Assembly: GCA_016806645.1 (NCBI GenBank) | Contig: JACSYO010001980.1 | Coordinates: 2,797,001-2,861,000, forward strand | Source of the DNA: Ophiodon elongatus | Taxonomy: Eukaryota > Chordata > Actinopteri > Perciformes > Hexagrammidae | Length of the DNA stretch: 64,000 nt | Reading direction: 5' to 3' | In this document: piece by piece, positions 1 through 64,000 of the stretch | Layout of the letters: each line of letters begins with the position of its first letter | Numbering within the stretch: the first letter of the stretch is position 1 | Notes under the pieces: generated by a model | Database searches by the model: none | The model's input: the letters and a program-made list of their open reading frames with translations, nothing else | Told to the model about the DNA's origin: nothing | Translations under genes and position numbers: made by a program

Positions 1-1927
1 GGTTTGAAAGCAAGTTTTAAGGGGCTTTACTTGGGTTCATGCTTTAACCATCAGTTATCTCGGTTATTATAGCAACTGTCCAAAGTAATTGGTCAGGTCT
101 CTGAACGCAACAACACAAAAATAGTTTAAACAAGGCAACATTCAGACAGGTTGCCAAGTACCTGACAGGATAGTCAGACTGAATTGAAAAACACTCACTC
201 TTTTCCTGTGTGATGATGACACATTCACTGTACATCATTTTTGTCTTAATTTCAAATTAAGTGTTTTCATTGTTTGTTAAGACGTTTTCAGATTGTCTGA
301 CCAATCTTGTTTCTTGTCCTATTAAAAAAAAACATGTTTTAGCATTGTCACCATATTTTGAAATCTCAAGAATATAAATTACTTAAATGAGTACAATGTT
401 AGTGTAAAAAGGTTGCCTTTTGTTTTTCTGCATGAGATGTTGGGCTCCTCCAGCAAGGGCCTGGGCACTGTTACCTATAGTAAGTAAGAAAGTTCTGCAG
501 TAAATTACATTCTATAACATTTGATCTGCTCATTGATATGAGTGGGTGCCCATAGATAGATTGAGATTTAAGCAGTAACTTAAGAGATTTTGTAATACAG
601 GTATGACTATTATTCTGTGTAATTGGGATAGGTAAGGATGAGAAGGTGGAAGGCCATTCACTGGAGTAAGGGGATGGGTGAAGGAGATGGCAGATGGCTG
701 CACCTTTATTTAGTTTGGTGTTCTTTTTCTTAATTTTTATTTAGTTTCACTGAAATTCTCATTTAATTTTTGTCCTTTCTTTCACAAATTTTTGTTTTAT
801 TAATTAATGGCACTCTTTTTGCACAACTCTGGCTTATCGACCGGGTTCTTCAACGTATACCTTTTTGAAGTTGTCCAGTGCCAAACCACCTCATCTGCTC
901 TTTAAAGGTGGTGGTGGCACTGCAGCTATCATAAACAATGGAACTTATCAAACCAAACCTGTATTAAACTAGTTGTCCTCTACAATATCAAGGTATTCGA
1001 GTTGAGCACTGTACTTGCATGCTATTTAATACTTTTTTTCAAATTCATAGACAAACATACTACTTTGTAGTCCATTACATTTATTTGAAAATTGCAGTCA
1101 CAAGTTAATTTGCAAATTATGATTTCACATCTGAGTTTATGAAATACAACGCATTGCTATTCTGTAGAGTAAACGTCCCAACATCATTTAAGTTGTTAAA
1201 TCTGCTGCTTACACTGTTTTGCATCAATAATCCAATAATGTTTGATAAGAGGGGCACTCTCTAATGCATTTGTCTTTTTTACTTTGGATGCACTAAGTAC
1301 ATACTCCCGGAAATACTTTCTTACTTATCGTTGAATATGATCTTTTTAATACAAGGCTTCATTTGTAATGAGTATAGAGAATATTTTTACATCGTAGAAT
1401 ACTACTGAGACAAACTATCTGTATCTTTCCTCTGAATACACCTATGTGGATAGGTGTATTTCCTGTCCAGGAAAAGGGGCCTTGAGAAAGAAGTAAATTA
1501 AAAAATGTTTTAAAGTATCATTTCCCAGAGAGCTAGAATTACAGCTATAATGTTTATTTTGCTTTCTGAATTACTTTTGTGTATCATAGATCTAAAATAC
1601 TCACCGTGTCAATAATTAGAAGGCCATCATTTAAATGTGCCTTCCACTGGTCTCTAATAGAACTTTCTTGCTGAGTTAAAGAGCTCAAATCAGCAATGTC
1701 AATACTGTAATTGCGATACACCTAAAACCGAAAGACTGAAAGTTTGAATGTTTTAAGTACAGAGAAAGGCAGACAGCAATGTTCATCTCTGGTAGGCACA
1801 TTGTGTATGATTATCCTACAAATATTAATTAAGCTCACTGTTGGAGTTTATGCTGTTTGGTCATTTTTTTTATCTGACATCCAAACTGAAATGCAGCTTT
1901 ATGAGTTTTTTAAGCCAAATACACAAA

Positions 1928-1968
1928 CACACACACACACACACACCACACACACACACACACACACA
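1928..1968. repeat. (CA)n microsatellite
   Basis: An AC dinucleotide array with one interruption (ACCAC near 1947). Confidence 0.95.
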
Positions 1969-2878
1969 AATGTATTTATATAGTAATTGTATCTCCACAC
2001 TGTCGATGGCCATCTCATAGACACAGCCATGACAGTAAGTGGGTGAAATGATGCTACTATATTTTGGCTATGTGCTTTGGCATACTGCCGCTTCCTCCCT
2101 GTGAGGCTGGATGGATATCAGACAGTCATTCCAAGGGAGGTGTTACCTGCTGAGAGCAGACCAGGTGCATAATACACAGTAAGACCACAAGCTGGAGAGG
2201 TTTATTAAGCACTGCACAGTAATCCACCCTCCTCCCTTACCACCTTCACTCTGGATGCGCCTGAAATGTGTAAATAAATTAAAGCTGATTGCATTGGCTT
2301 TATTAATTTATCAATATTTGGCGAGGTTTTACAAACGCTTTAACAAGATTTAATTGAGGAAACATTCATAAATGAGACATGTGGTGGGTAGAGATAGAAT
2401 TATAGCCACGCGATTTAACATGGAAGAATTCTTCACATCATAATAAATATGAACCCGCTCTTTTTTTAGAAATACAATACATAGAACATTATCTCAATCC
2501 CCCCCCCAAAATATCTTTTAAGAATGAATTTGACTTTGAAGGTTATTAGAATTATGTAAGATGTGTGTCTATTTATTGATATTACTAGAGACAAAAGTCA
2601 TTCTAGAGTCACAATGTGGAGACACTGGAGAGAAAAAGGTATAACCATGACAATGTGTTCGCATGTGAGTACTTCTATATGTGTGTGAAGAACTGAAGCT
2701 TTAGACATCCAATGCAATGCCCAACTAAACACTGAGTGTGTGACATTGTGTGCCAATATTTGTTTTTTTCATCCCGTTGGTTATTTATTGCAAAAACAAA
2801 AGTCAATGTCATGGCAGACAATGGACTGAGATGTGTTATCTATGTACTCAGGCACAGAGTCCTCACACGCTCGCTCGC

Positions 2879-2920
2879 ACACACACACACACATACACAC
2901 TCTCACACACACACACAGAG
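2879..2920. repeat. (CA)n microsatellite, interrupted
   Basis: An AC array broken by a TACAC and CTCTC block, followed by a short GA run. Confidence 0.9.
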
Positions 2921-4689
2921 AGAAAGATCACAAGCTTTCCTCTCTACGTACGGACATTTTCCATCATCTTGCCAAGATTTCAGCAAACAAACCTTTTCTA
3001 CTGACATGAAACAACACAAATGCCTTTTTCAGACATCGTGGACATCCTTTTTTATTCATCAGCACACAAAAACCTGAATATTGCACTGGCGGAAATGCAT
3101 GGCGTTTCACCAAAGGGCTCAGAAAAGCGGTCTTTATATTCCCTCTTAGTGCAAAGATGCAGAACGACATAGATAGAGAGAGAAAAGATGAGAGCTCGAG
3201 CCCTGTTGGGAATGTTAAACAATACAGTAAATCAGGCATTAAGAACGGCATAGGAGGTCAAAATATTTCTTTGCTCGCCTCAGTACCAGTTTCAAAGGGA
3301 TGTGACGATACATTCACTGATATTGCAGGGTTGCAATACAACCTTTTCTTTACTCACAATATTGTGATTGACAAAGCGCTCTACGGTTCCACCATCTGTT
3401 CGGCCTCTGATGAATATTAGTGAGCTATGAAACAAATGCTAAAAGAGGTCATGATAAGCCTTGATGGATAGTGAGCATGTCCTGCCTGTGCCGCGCAACC
3501 AAACTTGTACATTACTTTTATTGCCTTGCTTCTCATGATCACTCAAATCTATGCATGCACGAAAAGCAAAACACTGGAAGTTTAATTCTGACAGACTAGT
3601 TTTAGTTGATGACACGACTGATGTTAAACATATTGGTAGGCCCATGAGGAAAGTTTGCAACAGCCATACCAAATGTAATGAGCGCTATCCATGGTGCTGA
3701 TCTCACTGGATTCCCCCTGAGCAGAGAAAGGCACATCCTCAGGAACACACCAGCATTCTAACTGTTACAACCAGCAGGTAACCAGGTAGCACCACAGACA
3801 GCCACCAGACTAACTGTGGTTAACAGCATCATCCTGAGTGCACACTACAATAACATTGTGCCGTCTCTCCATATTGCTTAGTCTTGAAAAGCCCTGCTTG
3901 TGAAACCAAATATTCTGTGAAGGAGCATCTATTTAAAAGTACAAAACGAATCAATATCAAAGAAAGCTGACTGGAAAACCACAACAAAGTACCAGAGACA
4001 AATTGCGTTACCAAGCGAGTTAACACTTGTCTGTGCATCCTTAGTTTAAATCAGTGCTAGCTATGCATTAAGCTTCAAGAAGAAAATTATTATGAACGAT
4101 TTCTAATCCCTAACAATGCACGGTCGCAGATTTTGTTGAAACTTCTCTGTCAAAGCAACAAAAAAACAAGGTAATAAGGTGCAAGATACTGTAAATATAT
4201 TGTCATGGATTTTAATTGGATTTTTTTTACATGTGTGGAGGCTTATAAGGTGAATTCAAAGCCAGGAATGCCAAACTAATCTTTGTCTCTCAACAATTTA
4301 ATATCAACCTGCTCTAGATATATCACCAATGTGTGCAATGCGGCTTCAAATAAAATATTGATTTCCCGATCAAACTGCGTTTTATTTGGCATTTAAATTC
4401 TTAACATTTTCCAGCGCCCCCATCAGGTCAAATGGAGTGCGGAATTTTATTCGATTTTTGTATGTGAACAAATCAATAAAATCCCAACATGAGCAGAGTC
4501 ATATAATGGACAGTCATCACTTTCTACATGACACTCGTGCTTTCACAATACAGTGCATTAAACATCTTCCAGGTAGGATCACTTCCGTTCCCTTCCTGAC
4601 TTGGGCAGCAGAGCCGCTGTATGACTTCTACACAGGGGCTCAAAGCTCTAGCATCCGCCTCTGATCCCACCATATCCATGACGATTCAT

Positions 4690-5921
4690 GTCCCAGTTTA
4701 CACAGTGGCGCACATCCTGCTTACCAGTGCTTGGAGCCACGAGCGTGCATGGCTGCGAGAGATGTGCTGAGTGTAGGCTTCAGTGCATACTGCTCTGCTC
4801 TGCTCCATGCATCTCGCTACCAACCCTGAGGCACTGCACTGGCACCGCGCCGCTCAGAGTATTAAGCCACGCTTTCGTTTTTCTCGTCAGAGGCCTGAAC
4901 GCTTGGGGATCGATGCGTGAGCAACTGCTGTTGCGGGGACGCATTTATAGCACGGAACCCCTCGTTTGCGTGGAGGGGCAGCGATAGTGAGAGAGGAGAG
5001 CGCATTCAGCACAGTAGACAAGAGTCAGAGAGAGGGGGTGACTGAATTCAAACATGTCAGCACCCCCTAGACAGAGTCACCAAGTGATAGTGATGATTTT
5101 TTTTTCCCTTTCTTTTTCTTTCTTTCTTTTGGAAGGAGTGAGCAAACGGTGAATCTGTTCTGTTCCCTCAGCTTTCCCGTGGGACTGACAGTACTCATAA
5201 AAACTGCAAGATACAAGTTGTATCCAACAGTTTTATCTTACTTGCATCTGCCTCACGTACAAGTTCACACCCATGCACGGATGGTATCGTCACTATATCA
5301 GTGAGCAATATCTGTATTCTACAATAAATGCAAATTAAATGCAAATATAATAACACGTATAGCCCAATAAGACAGTATACGATCTTAATCGGTCTCATTA
5401 CTGTCTCACATGTGCATTCCACTTGATTCAGTTGAATGCTGTAGTGTTGTTCTGCGTCACGCTCAAGAAGTTACATACAGCAAGCTGGGAGACCCCCGAG
5501 CAGCTCTGCTGGAGCGGCGGGGTTAAGTGCCTTGCTCAGGGACAGCTAGATGAGTTGGCTGACGGGTGTCTAAAGAGCGAACGGAGAAATACAACTCCAC
5601 CCACATTTTCCCTCCTCGCCCCCACTGGTTTTGAACCGACAACTTCCCCGTCACGGTCACCGTTTCTAAAGTAGTCGCACGAGGGTGTATAGAAACCAGG
5701 GAGATCCCCATGTACCACTGAATAACTTGTAGTCATGGTTCTCCTTTAAATTTCCTCCGTGCCTGGGTACTACATCTGCCACTACCATCACCAGCAGCAG
5801 CGCTGCTTCTTGATGTTGTGGTCGGGAATACGCATGCGCCCGGCATTGGAATTACTGCACTGGGAAGAATAAGTTGGACCTCGTCTGTCTTCACTAAAAG
5901 AAAAATACACATAACATAAGC
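4690..5921 (+). promoter_or_regulatory. Probable promoter and 5' UTR of gabrb2
   Basis: The stretch before the start codon is richer in G+C and CpG between about 4.7 and 5.03 kb than the surrounding flank. A TATA-like TTTATAG lies at 4944-4950, followed by G-rich and GAGA-rich sequence, so initiation near 4.97 kb is possible. Two RE1-like motifs lie at 5005-5026 and 5056-5078. A pyrimidine-rich run lies at 5098-5130 and a SINE-like repeat at 5517-5685. No transcript evidence is available, so the transcription start and any noncoding leader exon are unknown. An in-frame stop (TAA, 5895-5897) just upstream of the ATG excludes a longer N-terminus in this exon. Confidence 0.35.
5517..5685 (-). 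repeat. SINE-like dispersed fish repeat in the 5' flank/UTR
   Basis: It contains GGGGTTAAGTGCCTTGCTCA at one end and GGTTTTGAACCGAC followed by TCACGGTCACC at the other. This pair recurs in many teleost interspersed repeats. The second motif resembles the reverse complement of a tRNA-type B box, which suggests a tRNA-derived SINE on the minus strand. It ends about 235 bases before the start codon. The family is not identified. Confidence 0.5.
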
Positions 5922-61959
<56,038 letters not shown>

Positions 61960-63100
61960 AAGAAACAAAAGGACATCAGTGAGTGCAAGAACAAACAGCA
62001 AAATATGTTGCTCATTTGTTGTTTGTATCTGGTTTGTTTCATTTTTATGTGATCTTGTAAAACTGGACTGAATTACTATATTCAGGACTGGAACATCATA
62101 TCTTGGAGTACCCCATTTGCTGGCTAACACGTGAAAACCTTATAAAAGAGAGATTACAAACATATAAGGTGCCTGTTCCTGAGTAATTGTTTAAATTGTA
62201 CATACTCTGTGCATTGTGTATCTTGCCATTTTTTTATGTTTGTTTGCATATTTTTTTTATCTTTTTATTATGTTAGATCTACAGCACACATAATTATTTG
62301 CCAAAATATATCTGTTAGAAACCAATTGACAGTGACACAAAATTATCAAGTTTCAGGTCAGCAGGGTTTTCTAAGATGAATTATGTCAAACACACAAAAT
62401 GTATTGTTACTAGCATTGATTTCATACTAATAATATAAGGGCCTGAAGTTCACAATTTACAATATCATGTACTACTGAAGTAATGTATCAATCTTTTTCT
62501 ACTTTATTATACTGGGAGCACTAAATAATTTATTTCTAAGCATCTTCTCAGTTCATAAACCATTTTAATACAGAAGCATTATGTAATATCAACAAAGAGC
62601 ATTCCAAAAATTCCAGGTTTTAACTCAGATTGCACTAAGAAAGAAAATATGAAATATTTGTCTTTTGCCAAATTGGCTTTACTTATATATTATTATACTT
62701 ATTGATGTTGGATTCTACCCCAAAACACATATACAGAGTATGAATGTCTTTGGGGATGTCTGAATCTGAAGAAAGTAGTTTAGTCTTTAGATGTATATAC
62801 ATAAATATCACATGTATAGCTTTTATTATAGGGATACTATGACCTACAAAATTCCCCTTTTTGCCCTCTATACTCCCTTCCTGGACAAGTATTTACCACA
62901 TTGACAGAAAAAAAAATTAGAACTGCTGAAAAAGGCACTTTATTATCTATGATTATTCTTTCAAGGTTCAAGAAGAACGCTGATACTAAAGCTTAAAGGA
63001 CTCTATTGGTCCACAGAAAGGCCACAATGCATAAAAAGCACAAATAAACCTTCAAATGTCAGCCTTTGACACCATTATTTTAATATATTTTTCATGCAGA
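61960..63100 (+). other. gabrb2 probable 3' UTR
   Basis: AT-rich noncoding sequence follows the stop codon. It contains two perfect Pumilio-type motifs (TGTACATA at 62197-62204, TGTATATA at 62792-62799). The first canonical AATAAA is at 63043-63048, which would give a 3' UTR of about 1.1 kb. The boundary is inferred. Confidence 0.5.
63043..63048 (+). terminator. Candidate poly(A) signal AATAAA (proximal)
   Basis: A canonical hexamer about 1.08 kb after the stop codon, with TG/T-rich sequence beginning some 15 bases downstream. There is no evidence of use. Confidence 0.4.
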
Positions 63101-64000
63101 TGATTTTTCCTTTTGTTGCCTATGAGTTTATATATTGCATCTGCCTAGCAAGCCAAATTAATATAATTATCGTTAGTTTACAACCTCTAAGTCGTGCATT
63201 GTTTCCAGATTGAAAAATGGATTAATCTTCCACAACAATGCTCATAAAGGACATAGCCGTAAATCCAAAACCAACATATAACAAATAATTACAGAGTATT
63301 TACAAATGATGCTGTGCTTTGGACACAACGTAGATTTTTATAAAAGATTTTGCACACAAGTTCTTAAAAGCCATAGAGGCTGTATCGTTCTTCTAATACC
63401 TGGTGCTTTTGGGGACTGTCTTACAAAGAGGAACTATATTAAAAGGATTACAGTCACACTTTATGTTTCAGTTACAACAAGGTTAAAATGTAGAAATAAA
63501 ACTAGGGCTGCAATACATACGAGTTTTGTATCCCTATCCCTATAGATTTGCCACAATGTCCGTATGAATGAACTCTGGCATTATGGCCTCTTTCCCGCAT
63601 ACTCAAAGTACCAAATCAGGAACTAGAGCCGCTGCGAGTGACAAAGGCTGTGTGAAATTTCACCATTGCTGACGACATAGAAAGGAAGACTAGGTGACTC
63701 CAAATATCCTTCACAAATCACACTAAAATGCAAACTAGGAACTGGAGCCTTTGTCTCACGTGATTCTTTTGAGTTTACCTAACAACAAAGATCAAACTCA
63801 ATTTATCCTGGTATGCCATTCATTTTGATTGTGATGGTGTGTGTAAACACTTAATGTTATAATTTTTTACTTAAAATGTAGCCACATACAGTTATGTCTC
63901 ACTGCATGATCTGTACAGTAGTAATGCCTTGATATTTCGTTTTTTGCTCACTTTCTCTTTTCTCACTGAATTATTTCATTTAATTTGTGCTTATTTGTGT
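63101..64000. other. Downstream flank
   Basis: AT-rich sequence with no recognised exon or repeat apart from the distal AATAAA. Confidence 0.6.
63495..63500 (+). terminator. Candidate poly(A) signal AATAAA (distal)
   Basis: A second canonical hexamer 1.5 kb after the stop codon, an alternative end if the proximal signal is skipped. Confidence 0.3.

Larger units (their letters stand above)
1..4689. other. Upstream flank without recognised gene
   Basis: No translated stretch on either strand resembles a known protein. In vertebrates the neighbour upstream of GABRB2 is GABRA6 in opposite orientation, but none of its exons is visible here. Two CA-rich microsatellites (1928-1968, 2879-2920) are the only structured elements I see. 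Confidence 0.75.

Noticed and set aside
1..4689. Search for exons of a divergent GABRA6 neighbour
   Set aside because: No conserved receptor motif was seen on the minus strand; the neighbour probably lies outside the window.
4688..4987. A 99-codon frame in the CpG-richer 5' region, considered as an alternative first exon
   Set aside because: There is no signal-peptide pattern joined to a usable donor in the phase required by exon 2.

Overview
This is eukaryotic nuclear DNA, almost certainly from a teleost fish. It is AT-rich with short exons in long introns, abundant (CA)n and (TA)n microsatellites, and interspersed repeats of types common in fish genomes. There are no operons, tRNA or rRNA genes, CRISPR arrays or bacterial features.

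The window is essentially one gene on the plus strand: a GABA-A receptor beta-2 subunit (gabrb2). Nine core coding exons lie at 5922-6004, 6165-6262, 6938-7005, 33605-33825, 43750-43832, 55510-55647, 57816-57968, 60108-60352 and 61612-61959. Their lengths (83, 98, 68, 221, 83, 138, 153, 245 and 348 bases) and intron phases join into one 478-residue reading frame. It carries a signal peptide, the Cys-loop ligand-binding domain, four membrane segments and the conserved RRRAS phosphorylation site. An extra in-phase exon at 61120-61260 (47 codons) would lengthen the TM3-TM4 cytoplasmic loop and give a 525-residue form. It is the most interesting item here.

Layout: 1 to about 4.6 kb is upstream flank with no recognisable exon. 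About 4.7-5.9 kb is probable promoter and 5' UTR, with a TATA-like box, two RE1-like motifs and a SINE-like repeat. 5.9-7.0 kb holds exons 1-3. 7.0-33.6 kb is a 26.6-kb intron with most of the older transposon debris. 33.6-43.8 kb is exon 4 and a 9.9-kb intron. 43.8-55.5 kb is exon 5 and an 11.7-kb intron holding a DNA transposon with inverted repeats and a LINE relic. 55.5-62.0 kb holds the clustered 3' exons. From 61960 on is 3' UTR and downstream flank with two candidate poly(A) signals.

The receptor assignment rests on direct translation across splice sites and recognition of the family. Transposon family names are less certain because no database search was possible. I found no wholly unknown multi-gene system. 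The novelty is limited to the loop cassette exon and several unexplained repeat structures.
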